A DNA stretch of 64,000 nucleotides from Martinezella multihospitum (lineage in GTDB: Bacteria; Pseudomonadota; Alphaproteobacteria; Rhizobiales; Rhizobiaceae): positions 62,001 through 126,000 of the forward strand of contig NZ_FMAG01000011.1 of the NCBI RefSeq assembly GCF_900094585.1. Reading direction: 5' to 3'. Positions 54,256-62,676 of the stretch are shown in pieces. Below the pieces are notes generated by a model that did no database searches, was not told where the DNA came from, and saw nothing but the letters and a program-made list of their open reading frames with translations. Position numbers and translations under genes: made by a program. How positions within the stretch are numbered: position 1 is the first letter of the stretch; every line of letters starts with the position of its first letter.

Positions 54256-55533
54256 ATGTTTTATCAGTTTTATGAACTCAATCACGCCGCTCTCGCACCC
54301 TTTCGCGCCGCGGCGGACATGATGCGCCTGGCCTATGCCAATCCGCTTAATCCCCTTTCGCACACGGTATTCGGCCGCACCTTGACGGCAAGCCTCGAGG
54401 TTTTCGAGCGCACCACCCGGCGCTACGGCAAGCCGGAATTCGGCCTTCCGGAGACGACGATCGACGGCAAGTCGGTATCGGTGCATGAAAAAATCGTCTG
54501 GAAGAAGCCCTTCTGCAATCTCATCCATTTCGAGCGCAGCCTGCCCGCCGGCCACAGCGCCGATCCGCGCATCCTGATTGTCGCGCCGATGTCCGGCCAT
54601 TATGCGACGCTGCTGCGCGGCACGGTCGAAGCCCTGCTGCCCGGCGCCGATGTCTACATCACCGACTGGATCGATGCGCGCATGGTGCCGATGACCGAAG
54701 GCACTTTCGATCTCGACGACTATATCGATTATGTCATCGAGATGCTGCACCACCTCGGGCCGGATACGCATGTCGTCGCCGTCTGCCAGCCGTCTGTGCC
54801 GGTGCTGGCGGCCGCTGCCGTGATGGAAGCGGCGGGTGATCGCCTGGCGCCTTCGTCGATGACGCTGATGGGCGGCCCGATCGATACCCGCATCAATCCA
54901 ACCGCCGTCAACCAGCTCGCCAAGGAAAAGCCGCTGGAATGGTTCGCCGACAATGTCGTCATGAACGTGCCCTGGCCGCAGCCAGGCTTCATGCGGCCGG
55001 TCTATCCCGGCTTCCTGCAGCTTTCCGGCTTCATGTCGATGAACCTCGACCGCCATATGATCGCTCACAAGGATTTCTTCGTCCATCTCGTCAAGAATGA
55101 CGGCGAGCCGGCGGAAAAGCATCGCGATTTCTATGACGAGTATCTGGCCGTCATGGATCTGACGGCGGAATTCTATCTGCAGACCGTCGACCAGGTCTTC
55201 ATCAAGCATGCGCTGCCCAAGGGTGAGCTCATGCATCGCGGCGAGCGCGTCGATCCCTCGGCCATCCGCAACGTCGCGCTTCTGACCGTCGAAGGCGAAA
55301 ACGACGATATCTCCGGCGTCGGCCAGACGCATGCGGCGCAGACCATCTGCACCAACATCCCCGACCATATGCGCATGCACTATCTGCAGCCGGATGTCGG
55401 CCACTACGGCGTCTTCAACGGCTCGCGCTTCCGCCGCGAGATCGCGCCGCGCATTCTAGCCTTCACCCGCGAACATGCCCGCGCCAGCCGGCCGGTGGTC
55501 AAGCGCGTCATCAAGGGCGGAAAATCCGCCTGA
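54256..55533 (+). CDS. phaZ: intracellular polyhydroxybutyrate depolymerase PhaZ
   Basis: 425-residue cytosolic PHA depolymerase mobilising storage granules. Opening MFYQFYELNHAALAPFRAAADMMRLAYANPLNPLSHT is the family signature; the nucleophile is Cys177 in VVAVCQPSVP, as in PHA synthases rather than a serine lipase box; Asp in VEGENDDISGVGQT and His in DVGHYGVFNGSRFR complete the triad. No signal peptide. Single gene with a long upstream gap. PHB turnover fits a rhizobial lifestyle. Confidence 0.93.
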   Translation: MFYQFYELNHAALAPFRAAADMMRLAYANPLNPLSHTVFGRTLTASLEVFERTTRRYGKPEFGLPETTIDGKSVSVHEKIVWKKPFCNLIHFERSLPAGHSADPRILIVAPMSGHYATLLRGTVEALLPGADVYITDWIDARMVPMTEGTFDLDDYIDYVIEMLHHLGPDTHVVAVCQPSVPVLAAAAVMEAAGDRLAPSSMTLMGGPIDTRINPTAVNQLAKEKPLEWFADNVVMNVPWPQPGFMRPVYPGFLQLSGFMSMNLDRHMIAHKDFFVHLVKNDGEPAEKHRDFYDEYLAVMDLTAEFYLQTVDQVFIKHALPKGELMHRGERVDPSAIRNVALLTVEGENDDISGVGQTHAAQTICTNIPDHMRMHYLQPDVGHYGVFNGSRFRREIAPRILAFTREHARASRPVVKRVIKGGKSA

Positions 55534-55559
55534 GAACAAGAAAAATCAAAAGGATAGAT

Positions 55560-55590
55560 CGGTTCGGAGCTTCTTTGGAGAGCCGAACCG
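55560..55590 (+). terminator. hairpin after phaZ
   Basis: CGGTTCGG (55560-55567) pairs with CCGAACCG (55583-55590) followed by CTTTCG. 27 bases beyond the stop. The rest of the 322-base gap up to the DUF2852 gene (55856) contains no other gene. Confidence 0.5.
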
Positions 55591-55855
55591 CTTTCGCCAG
55601 CGCAAACTATTAGCTTTTGTTGAATTATCCGGGTGGATTCAAGCACTTGCCCGATTCAGCCCCTGGATACCATTGAAGCCTCACGAAGAGGTTACCATCT
55701 CGATTCCAGCGGTACCGCAGATGATCGGGCCGTTTACCGCGCCGCGCGTCCTTGGAACGCGCTGAGATGCAGGTAGAGCTTTAAAAACCGCGCAGAAACC
55801 TGACTATTGACCGATGTCGGTTAAGGGGCGATGCGCCGTGCGAGGATACCTGACA

Positions 55856-56296
55856 ATGAACCAATCTGCATTGCTTCGCCCGGATTGGACTCCGGCGACT
55901 ATTGCCCTGATGGTGCTCGGCTTCGTGGTCTTCTGGCCGCTGGGCTTCGCCATGCTCGCCTATATTCTCTTTGGAGAACGTTTGCGGGAATTCAAACGGG
56001 ATGTGAACGAAAGGACCGACGGCATGTTTGCTGGCTGCGGACGTTATCGCAATCGTCATCGCCATTCCTTCTCCTCGACCGGCAACGTCGCCTTTGACGA
56101 CTGGCGCCGGGCAGAGCTTGAGCGCCTCGAACAGGAGCGCCGCAAGCTGGACGAAATGCGCGCCGAGTTCGACGCTTACGCTCGCGAACTGCGCCGCGCC
56201 AAGGATCAGGAAGAGTTCGACCGCTTCATGCGCGAGCGCAACAGCGTCAAGCGCAATGACAATGGCGGCTCGCCGACCGAATTCCAGACGCCGTGA
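55856..56296 (+). CDS. DUF2852 membrane protein
   Basis: 146-residue protein typical of rhizobial DUF2852: a hydrophobic helix with WTPATIALMVLGFVVFWPLGFAMLAYILFGERL near the N-terminus (about 11-45), a His/Arg-rich GRYRNRHRHSF stretch, then the FDDWRRAELERLEQERRKLDEMRAEFDAYARELRRAKDQEEFDRFM coiled-coil-like helix. Function unknown. ATG 55856 chosen; the upstream frame is in noncoding-like sequence. No motif ties it to a pathway. Confidence 0.85.
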   Translation: MNQSALLRPDWTPATIALMVLGFVVFWPLGFAMLAYILFGERLREFKRDVNERTDGMFAGCGRYRNRHRHSFSSTGNVAFDDWRRAELERLEQERRKLDEMRAEFDAYARELRRAKDQEEFDRFMRERNSVKRNDNGGSPTEFQTP

Positions 56297-56327
56297 TGGG
56301 TGTGAGAACGACCACATTATAGAATCG

Positions 56328-56357
56328 AAACCGGCATCATCGGATGCCGGTTTTTCT
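56328..56357 (+). terminator. intrinsic terminator after DUF2852 gene
   Basis: AAACCGGCAT (56328-56337) pairs with ATGCCGGTTT (56344-56353) and is followed by TTCTTT. 31 bases past the stop. Confidence 0.85.
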
Positions 56358-56395
56358 TTGCCAGAAACGCTCGCGAATCATATAAAACTGCCTTC

Positions 56396-57157
56396 ATGTT
56401 TCCGCTGCTCTCCAGATTCCGCAAACCGCAAGCCAAGCCGCCTGCGCAGGAAACACGTACCCTTGATGTCGCCGGCCGGCTGATGCCGCTGACGATCCGC
56501 CAGCACGAGCGCGCCACGCGCATCACGCTCAGGATCGAGCCCGGCGGACGCTCGCTGAAGATGACCATTCCGCGTGGTTTGGCGGCCCGCGAGGTCAATG
56601 CCTTCCTCGACCGGCATCAGGGCTGGCTGCTGACCAAGCTCGCGAAATTCTCCGTCGACAACAGCCTGCGCGGCGGCAGCGAAATCCTGCTGCGTGGCGT
56701 GCGCCACCGGATAGAGCACACCGGAACTCTGCGCGGTCTCACCGAAGCCATCGTCATCGACGGCATTCCGGTGCTGCGCGTCAGCGGCATGCCGGAACAT
56801 GCCGGCCGCCGCATCGCCACCTTCCTGAAAAAGGAAGCCCGCGCCGATCTGGAAAAGCTCGTGGCTGTTCATGCCAGGACTATCCGTGCCACCGTCACCT
56901 CCATCACCATGAAGGATACCCGCAGCCGCTGGGGCTCCTGCTCCTCCCAGGGAAATCTGAGCTTCTCCTGGCGCGTCGTCATGGCGCCACCGCTTGTTAT
57001 CGATTACCTCGCCGCCCACGAGGTCGCGCATCTCAAGGAAATGAACCACGGTCCGCGCTTCTGGGCGCTCTGCCGCAAGCTCTGCCCAGAGATGGACGAG
57101 GCGAAAGCCTGGCTGAAGCGCCACGGCAGCCAGCTGCATGCAATCGACTTTGATTGA
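56396..57157 (+). CDS. YgjP-like (DUF45) M48-type metallopeptidase
   Basis: 253-residue YgjP/DUF45 protein. Zinc motif HEVAHLKEMNHGPRFW with HEVAH at residues 208-212 and the third ligand His about 10 residues later; TRSRWGSCSSQGNLSFSWRVVMAPPLVIDYLAAHE precedes it. N-terminal half binds by the beta-rich TLRIEPGGRSLKMTIPRGLAAREVNAFL region. Protease substrate unknown. Start ATG 56396, after a terminator, so independently transcribed. Confidence 0.88.
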   Translation: MFPLLSRFRKPQAKPPAQETRTLDVAGRLMPLTIRQHERATRITLRIEPGGRSLKMTIPRGLAAREVNAFLDRHQGWLLTKLAKFSVDNSLRGGSEILLRGVRHRIEHTGTLRGLTEAIVIDGIPVLRVSGMPEHAGRRIATFLKKEARADLEKLVAVHARTIRATVTSITMKDTRSRWGSCSSQGNLSFSWRVVMAPPLVIDYLAAHEVAHLKEMNHGPRFWALCRKLCPEMDEAKAWLKRHGSQLHAIDFD

Positions 57158-57313
57158 GTAAATCGAGCTGATGGAAGGCCGCTAAGACCCTTTATTTTTG
57201 AATGGCAGTTGTCGCCAATCATGTCCGTAATTCGGATAGCCGCCGATAGTTTTGAACCGATTGCGCTCCGCTTATAAGACAAAGGTTTCCGACGCTACTC
57301 CGCGTCATGCGAC

Positions 57314-57745
57314 TTATTCGGGTGATGCGATGCGAATCGGCCGTGTACCGATCGGAGCGCCGGTTGCACGGTCGATCATGAGGGGATCAATCTCCGTCCC
57401 AGTCTCTGCGTCGAAGAACCGGGTGACGCCGTCCGCATTACGGTGCTTTCGTCCCCATGCGCCGATGGCAAACAAGACCGGCAGGAAGTCGCGGCCCGCT
57501 TCGGCCAACACGTATTCATCGCGCGGCGGACGATCCGAGTAGCGCCTCTTCTCCAGAAGTCCTTCCTCTGTAAGCGCTGCAAGCCGACGGGTCAGAATCG
57601 TCGGAGCTATGCCGAGACTTTTGCGGAACTCATCGAAACGAGTGAGCCCAGCATGGGCGTCCCGCAGGATCAGCATGCTCCACGCGTCCCCCACCAGCGC
57701 TAGGCTGCGAGCGATTAGGCACGGCTGGTCTGAAAGATTCTGCAT
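57314..57745 (-). CDS. HxlR-family transcriptional regulator
   Basis: 143-residue HxlR/MarR-like winged helix protein. Cys11 region CLIARSLALVGDAWSMLILRDAHAGLTRFDEFRKSLGIAPTILTRRLAALTEEGLLEKRRYSDRPPRDEYVLAEAG is the family core. A single Cys near the N-terminus (QPCLIA) is the position used for quinone/electrophile or oxidant sensing in YodB/HypR-like members. ATG 57745. Divergent from an SDR and an MDR oxidoreductase, so likely represses them. Confidence 0.93.
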   Translation of the reverse strand: MQNLSDQPCLIARSLALVGDAWSMLILRDAHAGLTRFDEFRKSLGIAPTILTRRLAALTEEGLLEKRRYSDRPPRDEYVLAEAGRDFLPVLFAIGAWGRKHRNADGVTRFFDAETGTEIDPLMIDRATGAPIGTRPIRIASPE

Positions 57746-57759
57746 GTTAGTATCTTTTT

Positions 57760-57797
57760 GATAGTGACTTAGTTTCGAAATGATAGTAACTTGGTTT
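57760..57797. promoter_or_regulatory. tandem operator candidate for the HxlR regulator
   Basis: GATAGTGACTTAGTTT (57760-57775) and GATAGTAACTTGGTTT (57782-57797), 14 of 16 bases identical, are spaced 22 bp apart, about two helical turns. They lie in the 89-base divergent gap between hxlR and the SDR gene. An imperfect inverted GTTAGTATC / GATAGTGAC arrangement overlaps the first copy. Confidence 0.55.
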
Positions 57798-57834
57798 TCA
57801 TCGTAGTTCCATGCCAAAATGAAAGCTGACACGG

Positions 57835-58650
57835 ATGAGCAAGACAGAACGCAGCGTCGCCCTGGTTACGGGCGCTTCTTCCGGCATTGGGCTGGCAACG
57901 GCACGCGCGCTGCGGCGCAATGGCTACCGGGTATTCGGAACCAGCCGGAAGCAAATGGCCAACACCTCCGATGGGGTGGAGATGCTGGTCTGCGACGTCA
58001 CAGACGATGGGTCCGTGCAGAGTGCGGTCGACCATGTCGTCAGCCGCGCAGGGCGGATCGATCTCCTGGTCAACAACGCGGGGATCGGGTTGCTCGGAGG
58101 GGCCGAAGAGTCCTCCACTGCACAGATAAAGGCGCTGTTCGACGTGAATGTTTTCGGCGTCGCGCGCCTGACGAACGCGGTTTTGCCCGTGATGAGGCGC
58201 CAGCGAAAGGGTAGGATCATAAATCTGAGCTCCATTCTGGGGCTCATCCCCGCTCCCTTCAATGCCCTTTACGCATCGACCAAGCATGCGATCGAGGGTT
58301 ATTCGGAATCCCTCGACCACGAGGTGCGAACGCAGGGTATCCGCGTCGTGCTGGTGGAGCCTGGCGTCACCCGCACGTCCTTCGAGGAGAATCTCACACG
58401 ACCGGATCAGCCGCTTCCGGTATATGATACCGTTCGCGCCGATGCCGAAACGCTGATGCGGGAGGTGGTCGAGACGGGGGATGCACCCGAGATCGTAGCC
58501 GACATGGTGGTCAAGGCGGCTAATGTGAAGGCGCCGAGACGGCGATACACCGCTGGCAAGGCTGCAGGCCAGGTTCGCTTCATACGCCGCTTCCTGCCCG
58601 AGTCCTTCGTCGACAAGAACTTGCGCAAATTCAACCGACTTCCGGCATGA
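57835..58650 (+). CDS. SDR-family oxidoreductase in the HxlR cassette
   Basis: 271-residue classical SDR. Cofactor loop VTGASSGIGLATARALRRNG, NNAGIGLLGG and catalytic YASTK with Tyr146/Lys150; the C-terminal region RYTAGKAAGQVRFIRRFLPESFVDKNLRKFNRLPA resembles retinol-dehydrogenase-like/17-beta-HSD-like SDRs. ATG 57835. Its stop overlaps the next start as ATGA. Substrate unknown; the adjacent HxlR suggests induction by an electrophile. Confidence 0.9.
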   Translation: MSKTERSVALVTGASSGIGLATARALRRNGYRVFGTSRKQMANTSDGVEMLVCDVTDDGSVQSAVDHVVSRAGRIDLLVNNAGIGLLGGAEESSTAQIKALFDVNVFGVARLTNAVLPVMRRQRKGRIINLSSILGLIPAPFNALYASTKHAIEGYSESLDHEVRTQGIRVVLVEPGVTRTSFEENLTRPDQPLPVYDTVRADAETLMREVVETGDAPEIVADMVVKAANVKAPRRRYTAGKAAGQVRFIRRFLPESFVDKNLRKFNRLPA

Positions 58651-59687
58651 GCCCTACCGTCACAACGCCAAGAAAGCCTGTACATATGAAAGCATTCGTG
58701 ATCGATCGCTATGCGAAAGGTGCTGCTCTGCGCTTCGGCGACGCCCCCGAACCTGAGGTGCGGGAGAACGACGTGCTGGTCCAGATTCATGCGACCAGTG
58801 TTAACCCGCTGGATGGCAAGATCAGGGATGGTGAATTCAAGCTGATTCTGCCGTACCGCCTACCGCTGATCCTCGGTAATGACGTGGCAGGCGTCGTGGT
58901 TCGCGTCGGGCCCAAGGTCCGAAATTTCAAGCCGGGCGACGAAGTCTATGCGCGTCCGGCTAAAGACCGCATTGGCACATTCGCGGAGTTTATCGCGATG
59001 AACGAGGCCGATGTGGCGATGAAGCCGAAGAACCTGGCGATGGAAGAGGCAGCTTCGTTGCCGCTCGTCGCCCTTACCGCCTGGCAGGCACTTGTCGAGC
59101 GGGCGAGCCTGAAGAAGGGACAGAAGGTTCTCATCCATGCCGGCTCGGGTGGCGTGGGGACGATTGCGATCCAGCTTGCCAAACACATCGGCGCGACCGT
59201 GGCGACCACGACAAGCACGGCCAATGTCGATCTTGTCAAAAGTCTGGGAGCAGATGTTGTCGTCGATTATAGGAAGGAAGACTTTGAAGATCTCCTGCAG
59301 GGATATGACGTCGTGTTGAACAGTCTTGGCAAGGACACACTGGAGAAGTCATTGCGGGTTTTGAAGCCGGGCGGAAAACTCATCTCGATCTCCGGTCCGC
59401 CAGACCCGGAATTCGCCAAGGAGAACGGGTCCAACTGGCTGCTTCAGCAGATCATGCGCCTGTTGAGTCTCGGCATCCGAAGGAAATCGAAACGTCACGG
59501 CGTCAGCTATTCCTTCCTCTTCATGAAATCGGACGGTGGACAGCTCGGTCAAATCGCCTCGCTGGTCGAGGCGGGTGCTGTGCGACCCGTCGTGGATCGG
59601 GTCTTCCCGTTCGCGGAGACCAATGAAGCGATGGCCTACGTCGAGACAGGTCGTGTCCGGGGCAAGGTCGTCATCGCCGCGCTGTGA
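58647..59687 (+). CDS. MDR-family NADP-dependent oxidoreductase (quinone reductase-like)
   Basis: 346-residue zinc-independent medium-chain reductase of the quinone oxidoreductase type. GroES-like N-terminal fold, VLIHAGSGGVGTIAIQLAKHIGATVATTTSTANVDLVKSLGADVVVDYRKEDF nucleotide-binding stretch; no Zn Cys cluster, as in QOR/enone reductases. ATG 58647 overlaps the SDR stop (ATGA); ATG 58686 (MKAFVIDRYAKG) is the common family start and is an alternative. Coupled to the SDR gene. Confidence 0.9.
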   Translation: MSPTVTTPRKPVHMKAFVIDRYAKGAALRFGDAPEPEVRENDVLVQIHATSVNPLDGKIRDGEFKLILPYRLPLILGNDVAGVVVRVGPKVRNFKPGDEVYARPAKDRIGTFAEFIAMNEADVAMKPKNLAMEEAASLPLVALTAWQALVERASLKKGQKVLIHAGSGGVGTIAIQLAKHIGATVATTTSTANVDLVKSLGADVVVDYRKEDFEDLLQGYDVVLNSLGKDTLEKSLRVLKPGGKLISISGPPDPEFAKENGSNWLLQQIMRLLSLGIRRKSKRHGVSYSFLFMKSDGGQLGQIASLVEAGAVRPVVDRVFPFAETNEAMAYVETGRVRGKVVIAAL

Positions 59688-59831
59688 CATGTGGACCTTT
59701 GTCCGATGAAGGCTGTGGTGTACATCCCGAGCTAAAGCACCACCGTCGGCCGTCTTTCTGCACGACGCAAAAATCCCGCCAACGTCGCCTTTAGGCTCGA
59801 CTCTTGCGAAATTTCGTGTCACTCCGCTGCC

Positions 59832-60506
59832 ATGAACCCGGATATCAAAATTTGTGGTCTGAAGACGCCGGAAGCGGTGGATCGTGCTCTTGAGCGCGGC
59901 GCCACCCATATCGGCTTCATCTTCTTTGAAAAGAGCCCGCGCTATATCGAGCCGGATCTCGCCGGCGCGCTTGCCGAGCGCGCACGCGGCAAGGCGAAGG
60001 TCGTTGCTGTCACGGTCAACCCGACCAATGACGATCTCGACGAGATCATCTCGCTGGTGAAGCCGGACATGCTGCAGCTCCACGGCAATGAAAGCCCCGA
60101 GCGTGTCTTGACCATCAAAGCGGTCTATAATGTCCCCGTCATGAAGGCCATGTCGGTGCGAGACGCCGACGATCTGAAGCGGGTGGAATCCTATATCGGC
60201 ATTGCCGACCGCTTCCTGTTCGACGCCAAGCCGCCTGTCGGCTCGGAGCTGCCGGGCGGAAACGGCGTATCCTTCGATTGGAGCCTGATGAGCTGGGTCG
60301 ACGATCGGGTCGACTACATGCTCTCCGGCGGTGTCAACAAGGACAATGTTGCGGAAGCCTTGGCCTCCACCAAGGCCAGCGGCATCGACCTTTCCTCGGC
60401 GCTGGAAAGCGCGCCGGGTGTGAAGGATCTCGGCAAGATCGACCAGTTTTTCGACGCTTTTGCAGAAGCATGTCTGCCGGAACCGGCAGCAGGGAGTAGA
60501 AAGTGA
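59832..60506 (+). CDS. trpF: phosphoribosylanthranilate isomerase
   Basis: 224-residue TIM-barrel isomerase converting phosphoribosylanthranilate to CdRP in tryptophan synthesis. Catalytic Cys8 in IKICGLKTPEAVD, general acid Asp in FLFDAKPP, phosphate-binding LSGGVNKDNV and SSALESAPGVKDLGKI. ATG 59832. The 144-base upstream gap separates it from the HxlR cassette and contains the likely operon promoter. Its stop overlaps trpB GTG. Confidence 0.96.
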   Translation: MNPDIKICGLKTPEAVDRALERGATHIGFIFFEKSPRYIEPDLAGALAERARGKAKVVAVTVNPTNDDLDEIISLVKPDMLQLHGNESPERVLTIKAVYNVPVMKAMSVRDADDLKRVESYIGIADRFLFDAKPPVGSELPGGNGVSFDWSLMSWVDDRVDYMLSGGVNKDNVAEALASTKASGIDLSSALESAPGVKDLGKIDQFFDAFAEACLPEPAAGSRK

Positions 60507-61717
60507 ACCAGACGCCCAAACCCAATTCCTTCCGCTCCGGCCCCGATGAGGACGGCCGTTTCGGCATTTACGGCGGTCGTTTCGTAGCCGAAACGCTCAT
60601 GCCGCTGATCCTGGATCTGCAGGAGGAATGGAACAAGGCGAAGGATGATCCGGCCTTCCAGGCGGAGCTGAAGTCTCTCGGCACGCATTATATCGGCCGC
60701 CCGAGCCCGCTTTATTTCGCCGAGCGCCTCACGGCCGAGCTTGGTGGCGCGAAGATCTACTTCAAGCGCGAAGAGCTGAACCACACCGGCTCGCACAAGA
60801 TCAACAATTGCATCGGCCAGATCCTGCTCGCCAAGCGCATGGGCAAGACCCGCATCATCGCCGAAACCGGCGCCGGCCAGCATGGCGTGGCGTCTGCGAC
60901 CGTTGCCGCCCGCTTCGGCCTTCCCTGTGTCGTCTACATGGGTGCAACGGACGTTGAGCGCCAGGCGCCGAACGTCTTCCGCATGAAGCTGCTTGGCGCC
61001 GAGGTCATTCCGGTGACGGCCGGCAGCGGTACGCTGAAGGATGCGATGAATGAAGCCCTTCGCGACTGGGTCACCAATGTCGACGACACCTATTACCTGA
61101 TCGGCACGGCAGCCGGCCCGCATCCCTATCCGGAAATGGTTCGCGATTTTCAGGCCGTGATCGGCACCGAAGCCCGCGCGCAGATCCTGGAGGCCGAAGG
61201 CCGCCTGCCGGATCTCGTCGTTGCAGCCGTCGGCGGCGGATCGAATGCCATCGGCATCTTCCATCCCTTCCTCGATGACGAGGGCGTCAAGATCGTTGGC
61301 GTCGAAGCCGGCGGCAAGGGCCTGCAGGGCGACGAGCATTGCGCCTCCATCACCGCCGGTTCGCCCGGCGTGCTGCATGGCAACCGCACCTACCTGCTGC
61401 AGGATGGCGACGGCCAGATCAAGGAAGGTCATTCGATTTCGGCGGGCCTCGATTATCCCGGCATCGGCCCGGAACATTCCTGGCTGAACGATATCGGCCG
61501 TGCCGAATATGTGCCGATCATGGACCATGAGGCGCTGGAAGCCTTCCAGACGCTGACGCGCCTCGAAGGCATCATTCCGGCGCTCGAGCCGAGCCATGCG
61601 CTCGCCGAAGTGATCAAGCGCGCCCCGAAGATGGGCAAGGATCAGATCATCCTGATGAACCTCTCCGGCCGTGGTGACAAGGACATCTTCACCGTCGGCA
61701 AGATTCTGGGAATGTGA
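60503..61717 (+). CDS. trpB: tryptophan synthase beta subunit
   Basis: 404-residue PLP enzyme joining indole and serine. PLP Lys99 in HTGSHKINN, GAGQHGVA, phosphate loop GGGSNAIGIF and the ERAPKMGKDQIILMNLSGRGDKD-like end. Start GTG 60503 overlaps trpF stop as GTGA, with AGGGAG upstream at 60491-60496. Full length. Coupled with trpA for indole channelling. Confidence 0.98.
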   Translation: MNQTPKPNSFRSGPDEDGRFGIYGGRFVAETLMPLILDLQEEWNKAKDDPAFQAELKSLGTHYIGRPSPLYFAERLTAELGGAKIYFKREELNHTGSHKINNCIGQILLAKRMGKTRIIAETGAGQHGVASATVAARFGLPCVVYMGATDVERQAPNVFRMKLLGAEVIPVTAGSGTLKDAMNEALRDWVTNVDDTYYLIGTAAGPHPYPEMVRDFQAVIGTEARAQILEAEGRLPDLVVAAVGGGSNAIGIFHPFLDDEGVKIVGVEAGGKGLQGDEHCASITAGSPGVLHGNRTYLLQDGDGQIKEGHSISAGLDYPGIGPEHSWLNDIGRAEYVPIMDHEALEAFQTLTRLEGIIPALEPSHALAEVIKRAPKMGKDQIILMNLSGRGDKDIFTVGKILGM

Positions 61718-61727
61718 GTTAGACGCC

Positions 61728-62567
61728 ATGACCGCACGTATGGACAAACGCTTCGCCGCTCTGAAGGCTGAAGGCCGCCCGGCACTCGTCACCTATTTCA
61801 TGGGCGGCGATCCCGATTACGAGACCTCGCTCGGCATCATGAAGGCACTGCCGGAAGCCGGCGCCGACGTCATCGAACTCGGCATGCCCTTTTCGGACCC
61901 CATGGCCGACGGCCCGGCGATCCAGCTTGCCGGCCAGCGCGCTTTGAAGGCCGGCCAGACGCTGAAGAAGACGCTGCAGCTCGCCGCCGATTTCCGTAAA
62001 GTCGATGCCGATACGCCGATCGTGATGATGGGCTACTACAATCCGATCTATATCTACGGCGTCGAAAAGTTCCTCGACGATGCGATCGCCGCCGGGATCG
62101 ACGGCCTGATCGTCGTCGACCTGCCGCCGGAAATGGATGACGAGCTCTGCATTCCGGCGATCCGCAAGGGCATCAACTTCATCCGCCTGGCGACGCCGAC
62201 CACCGATGACAAGCGCCTGCCGACGGTTCTGCAGAACACGACCGGCTTCGTCTACTACGTCTCGATGAACGGCATCACCGGTTCGGCTTTGCCCGATCCG
62301 TCGCTGGTCTCGGGTGCGGTCAAGCGCATCAAGCAGCACACCGAGCTGCCGGTCTGCGTCGGCTTCGGCGTCAAGACGGCCGAGCATGCCAAGCTGATCG
62401 GCGCTGCCGCCGATGGCGTCGTTGTCGGCACCGCGATCGTCAACCAGATTGCCACCAGCCTCACCAAGGATGGTAAGGCGACAGCAGACACCATCCAGGC
62501 TGTCGCCACCCTGGTGCGCGGCCTGTCGACGGGAACGCGTTCCGCCCGCCTTGTTGCCGCCGAATAG
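61728..62567 (+). CDS. trpA: tryptophan synthase alpha subunit
   Basis: 279-residue TIM-barrel lyase splitting indole-3-glycerol phosphate. Catalytic Glu50 and Asp61 in IELGMPFSDPMADGPAIQ; YYNPIYIYG, GLIVVDLPPE and the phosphate-binding GFGVKTAEHAKLI are intact. ATG 61728, 10 bases after the trpB stop; the frame upstream lies in trpB and is rejected. Confidence 0.98.
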   Translation: MTARMDKRFAALKAEGRPALVTYFMGGDPDYETSLGIMKALPEAGADVIELGMPFSDPMADGPAIQLAGQRALKAGQTLKKTLQLAADFRKVDADTPIVMMGYYNPIYIYGVEKFLDDAIAAGIDGLIVVDLPPEMDDELCIPAIRKGINFIRLATPTTDDKRLPTVLQNTTGFVYYVSMNGITGSALPDPSLVSGAVKRIKQHTELPVCVGFGVKTAEHAKLIGAAADGVVVGTAIVNQIATSLTKDGKATADTIQAVATLVRGLSTGTRSARLVAAE

Positions 62568-62570
62568 TTT

Positions 62571-62624
62571 CCCCATATAGGCCTCTCGGCAATCCCCTGC
62601 GGATTGAGGGAAAAGCCCTATGGG
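62571..62624. other. imperfect hairpin between trpA and accD
   Basis: CCCATATAGGC on the left and AGCCCTATGGG on the right can form an imperfect arm, with an inner CAATC / GATTG stem. No T-run, so more probably a processing or stabilising structure than a terminator between the two cotranscribed genes. Confidence 0.35.
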
Positions 62625-62676
62625 CATTTGGTGACGACTAGGATATCGATTAATTCGGTCGATTAGGAGTTTCGAA

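Noticed and set aside
60314..61792. 492-codon frame opposite trpF/trpB
   Set aside because: Antisense shadow of trpB; TrpB residues are unambiguous on the plus strand.
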